From assembly GCA_040882255.1 (NCBI GenBank), contig JBBEBP010000029.1, forward strand, positions 186,001 through 250,000: 64,000 nt of DNA, written 5' to 3'. This document shows, one piece after another, positions 27,070-34,306 of the stretch. Under the pieces are notes generated by a model, which was not told the DNA's origin, made no database searches, and saw only the letters and a program-made list of their open reading frames with translations. The translations under genes and the position numbers were made by a program. Within the stretch, counting starts at the first letter, position 1. Each line of letters begins with the position of its first letter. This DNA is from PWQG01 sp040882255 (lineage in GTDB: Bacteria > Pseudomonadota > Gammaproteobacteria > Pseudomonadales > Pseudohongiellaceae).

Positions 27070-27844
27070 GAGAGGGTTTCTGGCGGCGCTGGCTGTCGGC
27101 TTTCTTCATGTGATGGCGGTACCAGGGTTTCTGGAACAGCTGAAGCAGGCGGAGTATCCAGGTCAGCCGCCTCGGGAAATGGATGGAGAACGGGCGGCGG
27201 CCGAGTTTCGTGGTGATGACTTTTGCCGCTTCCTCCGTGCTCATCAGGAAGGGCATGGGGAAACGGTTGCGCGCGGTCATGGGCGTATCCACGAAGCCCG
27301 GGTTGATGACGGTGACATCGAACAGGTCGCCGAAATCCGTTCGCAATGCATTCAACAGATAGGCGGCCGCAGCCTTCGAGGCGCCATAGGCGGCCGCCCG
27401 TGGAAAGCCGATGAAACCGGCCAGACTGCAGACTCCCGCCACATGGGGCCGGGATGGTGCAGCTTCCAGCAGTGGAAGCGCGACATTGATGGAGTTGATC
27501 ATCCCGAAATAGTTGGTGTCCATAACCCGCCGGAACAGCGCGGTGTCCAGCTCGGGGGCACGGATATACTCACAGCTGCCGGCATTGAGGATCACCAGGT
27601 CGAGATGCGGCGTGATGGATTGAAGCGTCTGTCGCGTCTGCTCGATGTGGTCATCACGGGTGACATCGAATGACAGCGGAATGATCCGGCCAGGGTGGTG
27701 CTCGGCCACGCCAGCCAGTTTGTCCATCGAGCGCCCGCTGATCACCACGGTATCACCCAGCGAGGCATAATGGGCCGCCAGCGCTTCACCGATACCGGAA
27801 CCGGCACCCGTTATCCAGACTGTGCGTGGTGTTGTCTTCATCAT
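27056..27844 (-). CDS. Short-chain dehydrogenase/reductase
   Basis: 262 residues from ATG 27844; the adjacent ATG 27841 is equally possible, and the ribosome site AGGAGC lies just upstream. Classical SDR features: cofactor motif TGAGSGIG, NAG, the catalytic serine in CSLAGF, and YGASK with catalytic Tyr and Lys. The tail is basic (RHHMKKADSQRRQK), which may bind membrane. It would reduce or oxidise a lipid intermediate with NAD(P)H, inferred from its operon with DUF1365 and the CFA-type enzyme. Confidence 0.87.
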   Translation of the reverse strand: MMKTTPRTVWITGAGSGIGEALAAHYASLGDTVVISGRSMDKLAGVAEHHPGRIIPLSFDVTRDDHIEQTRQTLQSITPHLDLVILNAGSCEYIRAPELDTALFRRVMDTNYFGMINSINVALPLLEAAPSRPHVAGVCSLAGFIGFPRAAAYGASKAAAAYLLNALRTDFGDLFDVTVINPGFVDTPMTARNRFPMPFLMSTEEAAKVITTKLGRRPFSIHFPRRLTWILRLLQLFQKPWYRHHMKKADSQRRQKPSHETT

Positions 27845-27857
27845 CTGCTCCTGTTCC

Positions 27858-28313
27858 TCAGCCGGCAAGCCGGCCCTTTATATGGCGGATGATCCGGCCC
27901 AGCACCGGAACATGTTGGTACAGCATGTTACCCAGGTCGTAGAAATCTTCCTGGTAGTAGATGCGGTCCGAGAAACGGATCATCGTGATGCCTCGAACCT
28001 GGATCTCCCGGCCGCCATCCAGCCTGGGGTGCGACAGTGTCATGTTCCAGGCGATGCTGGCGCCGTTGCCGGTGACGTCCTCGTCGGTATAGTGGAATGC
28101 GACGGACCGGCAATTGGCGTACACACCCGACAGGTACCGCCGCAGGGCCAGGCGTCCGTGCAGTGTATGGACCGGATCACGAAACTCCACGTCTTCGGTG
28201 TACAAGTCTGCGAGCTGATCAAGATCCGGTCTGGTCTGATTGTAGAAGGTCTTGAAGTCACGCAACAACGCCTGCCTCAATGCCGTGGAGGCGGACTCGG
28301 TTTCACTGGTCAT
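27858..28313 (-). CDS. Nuclear transport factor 2 (SnoaL-like) family protein
   Basis: 151 residues with the NTF2-like pattern: FKTFYNQTRPDLDQLADLY, then EDVEFRDPVHTLHGRLAL and FSDRIYYQEDFYDLGN. First gene of the minus-strand lipid operon, with a GGAG ribosome site. The fold forms a cone-shaped pocket that can bind or isomerise small molecules; the ligand is unknown. Homologues sit at the same place in other ChrR-linked clusters. Confidence 0.85.
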   Translation of the reverse strand: MTSETESASTALRQALLRDFKTFYNQTRPDLDQLADLYTEDVEFRDPVHTLHGRLALRRYLSGVYANCRSVAFHYTDEDVTGNGASIAWNMTLSHPRLDGGREIQVRGITMIRFSDRIYYQEDFYDLGNMLYQHVPVLGRIIRHIKGRLAG

Positions 28314-28361
28314 GGTGATACTCCGGCTGCGGGGGTCATGGATTGTGTTTATACTGTGTGC

Positions 28362-28391
28362 TGGCTACGCCGATTGAACCGGCATGGATCA
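28362..28391 (-). promoter_or_regulatory. ECF-sigma (RpoE/ChrR-type) promoter of the NTF2-SDR-DUF1365-CFA operon
   Basis: On the minus strand TGATCC (28391-28386), exactly 18 bases, then TAGCCA (28367-28362). The -35 and spacing match what I know of ECF11-type RpoE promoters (TGATC, N18, TA-rich -10). Transcription would begin near 28355, about 40 bases before the NTF2-like ATG. Confidence 0.65.
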
Positions 28392-28416
28392 ATCACACCG
28401 ATGTCTCTCGTCCGTG

Positions 28417-28446
28417 TGATCCGCAGGGACTGCGGTCGCGTAAAGG
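28417..28446 (+). promoter_or_regulatory. ECF-sigma (RpoE/ChrR-type) autoregulatory promoter of the sigma factor gene
   Basis: TGATCC (28417-28422), 18 bases, TAAAGG (28441-28446). It has the same -35 and spacing as the divergent promoter 25 bases away, implying that the sigma factor drives both its own gene and the lipid operon. The start site near 28452 rules out ATG 28449 as the translation start of a transcript made from here. Confidence 0.72.
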
Positions 28447-28487
28447 GAATGTACAACAACCGATACGCCGACCCGGAGTTCAATCCC

Positions 28488-29096
28488 GTGCAACATTCTC
28501 ATGCAACAGGAACCGGCCCAGACATGCAGGAAACCGGTATTGAGGCGGGCGCCGACCCGTGGGCGCAGTGTCTCGAGCAGATTGCCGAGCACCGGGATCG
28601 CGCGGCGTTTCGGAAAGTTTTCGAGCATTTTGCCCCGTTGATCCGGGCATTCCTGCTCAAGACGCCCGGCGGCAATTGGACCCAGGCGGAAGAAATCACC
28701 CAGGAGGTGATGATCAAGGTCTGGCGCAAGTCCGGCTCGTTCAATCGTGGCAAGGCCAGTGCCACCACCTGGATTTACACCATCGCCCGTAACACGCGTA
28801 TCGATTTCATTCGTCGCCGGGATCGCAAGGAACGGCGGGTGGCCATCGAGGATATGTGGCATGAGGCCGAGGCGTCCGAGGAGCCGTTGGTGGACCTGCA
28901 GCAGAAGCGCGCCGAGGCCCGGATCCGGGCGGCGCTGGCCGAGTTGCCGGATGAACAGGCGCAGGTCCTTTTCAAGGCCTTCATGGAAGGCAAATCCCAC
29001 AATGAAGTGGCGGAAGAGCTGGGTTTGCCCCTGGGAACAGTCAAGTCACGGATCCGCCTGGCGCTGGGCAAGCTCCAGGTGATGATCGACCGATAA
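28488..29096 (+). CDS. rpoE: ECF RNA polymerase sigma factor, RpoE/ChrR (ECF11) type
   Basis: 202 residues from GTG 28488, which has GGAG nine bases upstream; ATG 28524 is the other candidate. ATG 28449 is upstream of the expected transcript start. Region 2 reads FEHFAPLIRAFLL, EEITQEVMIKVWRKSGSF and TWIYTIARNTRIDFIRRRDR; region 4 reads ALAELPDEQAQVLFKAFMEG and LGTVKSRIRLAL. The ChrR-like gene follows 17 bases later. In Rhodobacter this pair controls the singlet oxygen response, so a similar trigger is inferred here. Confidence 0.88.
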   Translation: MQHSHATGTGPDMQETGIEAGADPWAQCLEQIAEHRDRAAFRKVFEHFAPLIRAFLLKTPGGNWTQAEEITQEVMIKVWRKSGSFNRGKASATTWIYTIARNTRIDFIRRRDRKERRVAIEDMWHEAEASEEPLVDLQQKRAEARIRAALAELPDEQAQVLFKAFMEGKSHNEVAEELGLPLGTVKSRIRLALGKLQVMIDR

Positions 29097-29113
29097 CAGA
29101 CAGGTCATACGAT

Positions 29114-29815
29114 ATGGTTTCCTTTCATCCTGACTCCCGGTTTCTGACCGACTTCACCACCGGCAGCCTGCCGCTGTCGGAGGCGCTGTGTGTTTCAGCC
29201 CATCTGTACTACTGTGGCAAGTGCCGGGCCCGAGTCCAGCAACTGACCGACGTGGGCAGCCACCTGTTCAACCAGCTGGCGCCGGAGACTGCGGAAAGCG
29301 GCGATGATTTCGAAACCCTGATGCAGCGTATTGAGCAGAATGATGCCGGGGAACCGGTCAGCGATGATTTGGCCACGTCCTCCCGGGTCAGCGTCAGTGA
29401 TCCCCTGGTGGGCCGCATGCCGTCTGTGCTTGGCAAGCTGTTCCAGCAGGGGCTGGATTCACTGCAATGGGTGCAGCTTGGCCGCTCACTGCGCATCGCG
29501 CCGGTGGACCTGGGCGATGAAAGGCGGGAAACGGCCCTGTACGATATCCGGGCCGGTGGTCGTATGCCCGAGCACGAACACAGGGGAGAAGAGATCACCG
29601 TCCTGCTCAAAGGCAGTTTTTCCGACCGTGATGGCAAGTATAGCCGGGGAGATTTCGTGGTCCGCAATGCCGGAGAGGCACATCAGCCCACTGCGACCCA
29701 GGATACCGATTGCGTCTGTCTGATCAGTCTGGAGCGGCCGGTGAAAGCCCGTGCCCTGTTCTACCGTCTGCTGGAGCCGCTGGTGCAATATCGACTGTCG
29801 CGGTTTTCCAACTGA
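29114..29815 (+). CDS. chrR: ChrR-type zinc-binding cupin anti-sigma factor
   Basis: 233 residues. The N-terminal zinc anti-sigma domain has the HLYYCGKC motif (HxxxCxxC) near residue 30 plus an upstream histidine (FHPD). The C-terminal half is a cupin with PEHEHRGEEITVLLKGSFSD and GDFVVRNAGEAHQP. This two-domain order is that of ChrR, which holds RpoE inactive and releases it on singlet oxygen or related stress. It is encoded directly after its sigma factor. Confidence 0.88.
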   Translation: MVSFHPDSRFLTDFTTGSLPLSEALCVSAHLYYCGKCRARVQQLTDVGSHLFNQLAPETAESGDDFETLMQRIEQNDAGEPVSDDLATSSRVSVSDPLVGRMPSVLGKLFQQGLDSLQWVQLGRSLRIAPVDLGDERRETALYDIRAGGRMPEHEHRGEEITVLLKGSFSDRDGKYSRGDFVVRNAGEAHQPTATQDTDCVCLISLERPVKARALFYRLLEPLVQYRLSRFSN

Positions 29816-29834
29816 CCCATCCCGTGCATAATGG

Positions 29835-29857
29835 CCGGTCACTAATTTACTGACCGG
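29835..29857. promoter_or_regulatory. Inverted repeat upstream of nudF
   Basis: CCGGTCA, 9 bases, TGACCGG: a perfect 7-bp inverted repeat. It lies just after a candidate -10 box CATAAT (29827-29832; TTTCCA 16 bases upstream as a weak -35), so it would cover the transcript start. It could be an operator. It overlaps the GTG at 29857, making ATG 29866 the likelier nudF start. Confidence 0.35.
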
Positions 29858-29865
29858 TGGTCTAC

Positions 29866-30558
29866 ATGGTCTCTGAGTACCTCCAGCCCGAGTTTTCGCG
29901 TAAGGACGTGGATGTCCTGGGGCGGGAGGTGGTCTATAGCGGTTTCTTCTCGCTGGAACGGATTTCGCTGCGGCATCGCCGTTATGAAGGGGGCTGGACG
30001 CCGCTGTTGGTCCGCGAGCTGTTTGTTCGCCCCCGTGCAGTAGGCGTCCTGCTCTATGATCCGCAGCTTAGGGAAGTGGTGTTGATCGAACAGTGCAGAG
30101 TGGGCGCTCTGGATATCGCCGAACAGCCTCTGCCCGGCACACCGGACAGTCCCTGGTTGCTGGAGCTCGTGGCCGGGCTGGTGGAGCCGGGCGAGACCGC
30201 CGAAGCGGTGGCGCACCGGGAAGCTGAGGAGGAGGCCGGTTGCCGGATCGAGCGGTTGATCCCGCTGCCCTGCTACCTGAGCAGTCCCGGGGGCAGTAAT
30301 GAATGGATCACTCTGTTCTGTGGTCTGCTGGATGCCAGCCAGGCGGGCGGTATCCACGGGCTGGCAGAGGAGAACGAGGATATCCGGGCGCTGCGGCTGC
30401 CTCTGTCAGATCTGGGTGCTGCAATGGCTGCAGGCCGGCTCAGTAATGCCATGACGTTGATCGCTGTGCAATGGTTGTTGTTGAACGAGTCCGGTCTGGA
30501 CAGTCTGCAATGTGAAGAAGGGCACAGAACCACAACGGCACAGGATGATATCAAGTGA
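29866..30558 (+). CDS. nudF: ADP-ribose pyrophosphatase (NUDIX hydrolase NudF)
   Basis: 230 residues from ATG 29866 (GTG 29857 is an alternative). The NUDIX box is GLVEPGETAEAVAHREAEEE followed by AG, fitting GX5EX7REUXEEXGU. The YSGFFSLERISLRHRRYEGG start is typical of NudF/TrgB. The enzyme hydrolyses ADP-ribose to AMP and ribose-5-phosphate. Gene order nudF-yqiB-cpdA-parE is conserved in gammaproteobacteria. Overlaps the next gene by 4 bases. Confidence 0.9.
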   Translation: MVSEYLQPEFSRKDVDVLGREVVYSGFFSLERISLRHRRYEGGWTPLLVRELFVRPRAVGVLLYDPQLREVVLIEQCRVGALDIAEQPLPGTPDSPWLLELVAGLVEPGETAEAVAHREAEEEAGCRIERLIPLPCYLSSPGGSNEWITLFCGLLDASQAGGIHGLAEENEDIRALRLPLSDLGAAMAAGRLSNAMTLIAVQWLLLNESGLDSLQCEEGHRTTTAQDDIK

Positions 30559-31079
30559 GAATGGCCAGACGTTATCGCGCTGATCTGATGCGTTATATGG
30601 CTGAGTGTGACGCCAACTATATCCGTTTACTAAAGCTGGTCCCTCATCTAGAATCATTGACAGATGACGAGAGAAGCCGCGCGTTCGCGCCGGCGTTCAA
30701 TCCTGCTGACGGGGAAGGGAACAGTTGGCGGTTCCGTGTGGGCGGTGCAGCCGGCGGTGCCAGGCCATTGACCGTCAGTATCCGTATCCTGGAACGGTTC
30801 CGGTATACCGCCACGCTGGAGTTCAGCGCATGCACCGGTTTCGATGGCTGGTTGAGCGCTCCGGTGATCGGTGTGCGCGTATACCACGATGCCTCGACGG
30901 CGGAAGTGGTGAATTATCAGGGGCGTCGTGGCTTCCTATTGAATTACGAGACGCCCAACGAGCAGATGTATCATCAGGACGAGAAGAGCCAGATCAACGA
31001 ATTGTTGGGTGAATGGCTGGACTTGTGCCTGTCAGCCGGGGGCAGCCTGGAGACACCGCTGGTGGTCCAGGCCGTCTGA
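30555..31079 (+). CDS. yqiB: DUF1249 family protein YqiB
   Basis: 174 residues from GTG 30555, or 172 from ATG 30561. The protein has the DUF1249 pattern: DLMRYMAECDANYIRLLKLV, then VRVYHDASTAEVVNYQGRRG and a C-terminal HQDEKSQINELLGEWLDLCL. Its function is unknown, but the position between nudF and cpdA is strongly conserved. The start overlaps the nudF stop. Confidence 0.88.
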   Translation: MRMARRYRADLMRYMAECDANYIRLLKLVPHLESLTDDERSRAFAPAFNPADGEGNSWRFRVGGAAGGARPLTVSIRILERFRYTATLEFSACTGFDGWLSAPVIGVRVYHDASTAEVVNYQGRRGFLLNYETPNEQMYHQDEKSQINELLGEWLDLCLSAGGSLETPLVVQAV

Positions 31080-31162
31080 CTGGCAGGAGCAGGAGGCTCC
31101 GCAAACTGGCAGCAGTATCGCAGTATGACGGGCCGTGATTCGACAGGGATTGAGGGTGTAAC

Positions 31163-31996
31163 ATGGCAGCCGAGAGTACCGATGACAAGTCGGTCCGAGT
31201 GGTCCAGATCACGGATTCCCATCTGTATGGTGATCCTGATGCGGAATTGCTGAAAATGAACACACAGGACAGCTTTGAGCGCGTCCTGGAGCGGGTGGCC
31301 GAATGCGAATCGGGCATGGATCTGATCCTGGCGACGGGTGATATCGCCCAGGATGCCTCGCCTTCGGCCTATCAACGCTTTGTCCGGTATCTCCAGCCTT
31401 TCCGGGTGCCCTTCTACTGGATTCCCGGCAATCATGACCGTCGTTCTGTAATGGCCGGCATGAACAAGCAGGGGGCGGTCTACCGGGAGGCATCTCGACG
31501 GCGGATTCTGGTGGGTCGCTGGCAGATCCTCATGCTGGACTCCAGTGTGCCGGGCGAGGTGCACGGATACCTGTCACCGGAAGAACTCGATTTCCTGGAC
31601 CGTTCACTGGCGGATGCGGCCGCCGATGCCGATGTTCACCACACCCTGGTTTGTCTGCATCACAACCCTCACACGGGTACGGCCACCTGGATGGAGGGTA
31701 TCGGGCTGCGCAATGCCGATGAGCTGCTGGCAATGCTGGCAGGCCGTGATACCGTACGCGCTGTGCTGCACGGCCATATCCATCAGACTCTGGATTACGA
31801 GGAGGACGGCATCCGTTTCCTGTGTACCCCCTCCACCTGCATCCAGTTCAAACCGGGCGTCACCGACTTCACCCTGGACGACCAGGCGCCTGCCTACCGC
31901 TGGCTGGAATTGCTGGAAGATGGGCGGATCGAGACCGGCGTGGAGCGCATCCCCGACTTCGAAGTGATCGTTGATCACGATTCCGGCGGTTACTGA
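31163..31996 (+). CDS. cpdA: 3',5'-cyclic-AMP phosphodiesterase CpdA
   Basis: 277 residues with the class III phosphodiesterase metal-binding motifs: VQITDSHLYGD, ILATGDIAQD, WIPGNHDRR, CLHHNPHTG and VLHGHIHQ. It hydrolyses cAMP in the cytoplasm and so sets Crp/Vfr activity. Length and motifs match CpdA, and the nudF-yqiB-cpdA-parE context supports it. Confidence 0.92.
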   Translation: MAAESTDDKSVRVVQITDSHLYGDPDAELLKMNTQDSFERVLERVAECESGMDLILATGDIAQDASPSAYQRFVRYLQPFRVPFYWIPGNHDRRSVMAGMNKQGAVYREASRRRILVGRWQILMLDSSVPGEVHGYLSPEELDFLDRSLADAAADADVHHTLVCLHHNPHTGTATWMEGIGLRNADELLAMLAGRDTVRAVLHGHIHQTLDYEEDGIRFLCTPSTCIQFKPGVTDFTLDDQAPAYRWLELLEDGRIETGVERIPDFEVIVDHDSGGY

Positions 31997-32012
31997 CCCG
32001 CTCTCCAGCGGT

Positions 32013-32018
32013 TATAAT
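32013..32018 (+). promoter_or_regulatory. Candidate -10 box for parE
   Basis: A perfect TATAAT lies 62 bases before the parE ATG, with TTACTG 17 bases upstream as a weak -35 inside the end of cpdA. parE may therefore have its own promoter besides read-through from nudF. Confidence 0.4.
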
Positions 32019-32080
32019 CCCGGCTGGCCCGGACTCCGGCCTGCAATCCGCTTCCGCTTTGAGACAAGGAACGGTACTCC

Positions 32081-34000
32081 ATGAGTGACCGCTATACCGC
32101 AGATGCCATCGAGGTACTGACCGGGCTGGATCCGGTGCGCCGCCGACCTGGCATGTACACCGATACCACCCGCCCCAATCACCTGGCGCAGGAAGTCATC
32201 GACAACAGTGTGGACGAAGCCCTGGGCGGGCATGCCACCGTGATCACCCTGACCCTGGAGAAGGACGGCACCATCGAGGTCACCGACGATGGCCGCGGTA
32301 TGCCGGTGGATATCCATCCCGAGCACAAGGTCAGCGGGGTCGAGTTGATCCTGGGGCGCCTGCACGCCGGGGGCAAGTTCTCCGGCAAGAATTACCAGTT
32401 CTCCGGTGGCCTGCATGGTGTCGGGGTGTCCGTCGTCAATGCTCTGTCCCTGTTCGTGGACGTCACCGTGAAGCGCGATGGCCGGGTCTGGGAGATGCGC
32501 TTCGAGAACGGCGACAAGGTATCGGAGCTGAAGGAGACCGGTACGGTTGGCAAGCGAAATACCGGTACCACGCTGCGTTTCCTTCCCGATGAAAAGTATT
32601 TCGATTCCCCGCGGATGTCGGTGCCCCGCCTCAAGCATGTGCTGCGCGCCAAGGCGGTGCTGTGCTCCGGTCTCACCGTCCGTTTTCTGGACAAGGCCAG
32701 TCCGGCGGACAAGGACCAGAGCGAGGAGTGGTGTTTCCAGGATGGGCTGACCGACTACCTGCTGCAATCCACTGACGGCTATACGACCCTGCCTGTCGAG
32801 CCTTTCACCGGAAGTATGCAGGGCAACACCGAAGCCGTCGACTGGGCCGTGCAGTGGCTGCCCGAGGGTGGCGAGGTGACGGCGGAGAGCTACGTCAATC
32901 TGATCCCCACACCGCTGGGCGGTACACACGTCAACGGCCTGCGTACCGGGCTGCTGGATGCCATGCGCGAGTTCTGCGAGTTCCGTAACCTGTTGCCGCG
33001 TGGCCTGAAGCTGACGCCGGAGGATATCTGGGAGCGCTGCGCTTTCGTGCTGTCGGTGAAGATGGCTGACCCGCAATTCTCCGGCCAGACCAAGGAGCGG
33101 CTGTCATCCCGGCAGAGCGCCGCGTTCGTCTCCGGCATCGTCAAGGATGCTTTCAGCCTGTGGTTGAACCAGCACACGGCCGAGGCCGAGTCGCTGGCGG
33201 AGTTGTGCATCGGTCACGCGCAACGTCGGCTCAAGGCCGGGCGTCAGGTGACTCGCAAAAAGGTGACCAGTGGTCCCGCATTGCCCGGTAAGCTGGCGGA
33301 CTGTTCGACCCGCGACGTTGCGGCGGGGGAGCTGTTCCTGGTGGAGGGCGATTCGGCCGGCGGCTCTGCCAAGCAGGCCCGCGACCGCGAAACGCAGGCG
33401 ATCATGCCGCTGCGAGGCAAGATCCTCAATACCTGGGAAGTCGACCCCGGTGAGATCCTCGGCTCACAGGAAGTCCACGACATCACGGTGGCGCTGGGCA
33501 TCGATCCGGGCTCTGACGACCTGGAGGGCCTGCGCTACGGCAAGGTCTGCGTGCTGGCCGACGCCGACTCCGACGGGCTGCACATTGCCACGTTGCTTTG
33601 TGCGCTGTTCCTGAAGCACTTTCCCGCGCTGGTGCGAGCCGGAAAGGTTTACATGGCGCTGCCGCCGCTGTATCGGATCGATATTGGCAAGGAAGTGTTC
33701 TACGCCACCGATGAAGAGGAGAAGGACGGCATACTGGATCGTATTGCCGCCGAGAACCGCAAGGGCAAGGTCAACGTGCAGCGCTTCAAGGGGCTGGGCG
33801 AGATGAATCCCCTGCAACTGCGCGAGACCACCATGAATCGGGATACCCGACGCCTGGTGCAACTGACGTTTGGTGACGATGACAGCGAAGGGTATACCGA
33901 CACCACTGAGGCCATGGATATGTTGCTGGCCCGGCGCCGCGCGGGTGATCGCAAGGCGTGGTTGGAGGAGTACGGAAACCAGGCGGATCTGGTGCCCTGA
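32081..34000 (+). CDS. parE: DNA topoisomerase IV subunit B
   Basis: 639 residues, the length of ParE rather than GyrB (~800). GHKL ATPase motifs: VIDNSVDEALGG, VTDDGRGMPVDIH, GGLHGVGVSVVNAL. TOPRIM motifs: LVEGDSAGGSAKQARDR and the metal-binding DADSDGLH (ParE-type). The C-terminal QRFKGLGEMNP is conserved. With ParC it decatenates daughter chromosomes. It ends just before an AT-rich repeat-bearing stretch that separates it from parC. Confidence 0.96.
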   Translation: MSDRYTADAIEVLTGLDPVRRRPGMYTDTTRPNHLAQEVIDNSVDEALGGHATVITLTLEKDGTIEVTDDGRGMPVDIHPEHKVSGVELILGRLHAGGKFSGKNYQFSGGLHGVGVSVVNALSLFVDVTVKRDGRVWEMRFENGDKVSELKETGTVGKRNTGTTLRFLPDEKYFDSPRMSVPRLKHVLRAKAVLCSGLTVRFLDKASPADKDQSEEWCFQDGLTDYLLQSTDGYTTLPVEPFTGSMQGNTEAVDWAVQWLPEGGEVTAESYVNLIPTPLGGTHVNGLRTGLLDAMREFCEFRNLLPRGLKLTPEDIWERCAFVLSVKMADPQFSGQTKERLSSRQSAAFVSGIVKDAFSLWLNQHTAEAESLAELCIGHAQRRLKAGRQVTRKKVTSGPALPGKLADCSTRDVAAGELFLVEGDSAGGSAKQARDRETQAIMPLRGKILNTWEVDPGEILGSQEVHDITVALGIDPGSDDLEGLRYGKVCVLADADSDGLHIATLLCALFLKHFPALVRAGKVYMALPPLYRIDIGKEVFYATDEEEKDGILDRIAAENRKGKVNVQRFKGLGEMNPLQLRETTMNRDTRRLVQLTFGDDDSEGYTDTTEAMDMLLARRRAGDRKAWLEEYGNQADLVP

Positions 34001-34306
34001 ACCGGGGCGTCCCTCCTGGGCCTGTTGGTTTTATGCTCTCGCCAGGATCGCCAAGATCGCAAAGGGAAAATCATTAATCTCGCAGAGATCGCAGAGAAGG
34101 CGTACCGTTGTTGCATTTCGCTTTCCTGGTTAGCCTTGCCAGATCAACAAGCACCATTAAGTTCTTGTAAAACAATATAATACCAGCTGTTGCAATTTAA
34201 GGTAAAAGTTTTTATATTAAAAATTCGCCTGCAAGATGAATGGACATTGACTGCAAGCTTTCAGGTACTGGAAACATGGCTGTGGCAATGACGAGGTCCG
34301 GCATTC
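34001..34306. other. AT-rich intergenic stretch with degenerate repeats, left edge of an islet
   Basis: 306 bases without a gene. 34031-34105 holds degenerate direct repeats of a unit like CTCGCAGAGATCGC. 34141-34240 is only 29% GC by my count, far below the surrounding genes. It contains a perfect TATAAT (34176-34181) without a clear -35, possibly the promoter of the downstream ATPase gene. Composition and repeats suggest inserted DNA. Confidence 0.6.
34031..34105 (+). repeat. Degenerate CTCGCxxAGATCGC repeat, copy 1
   Basis: Begins TTTATGCTCTCGCCAGGATC and continues with further AAGATCGCAAAG and TCTCGCAGAGATCGCAGAG units. The opening resembles copies at 35798 and, inverted, at 49443. The roughly 9-10 base phase of the units is clear by eye. 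Confidence 0.6.

Noticed and set aside
28449..28451. ATG as the start of the ECF sigma factor
   Set aside because: It lies immediately downstream of the -10 element and before the expected transcript start, and the purine-rich sequence before it is too close to serve as a ribosome site.
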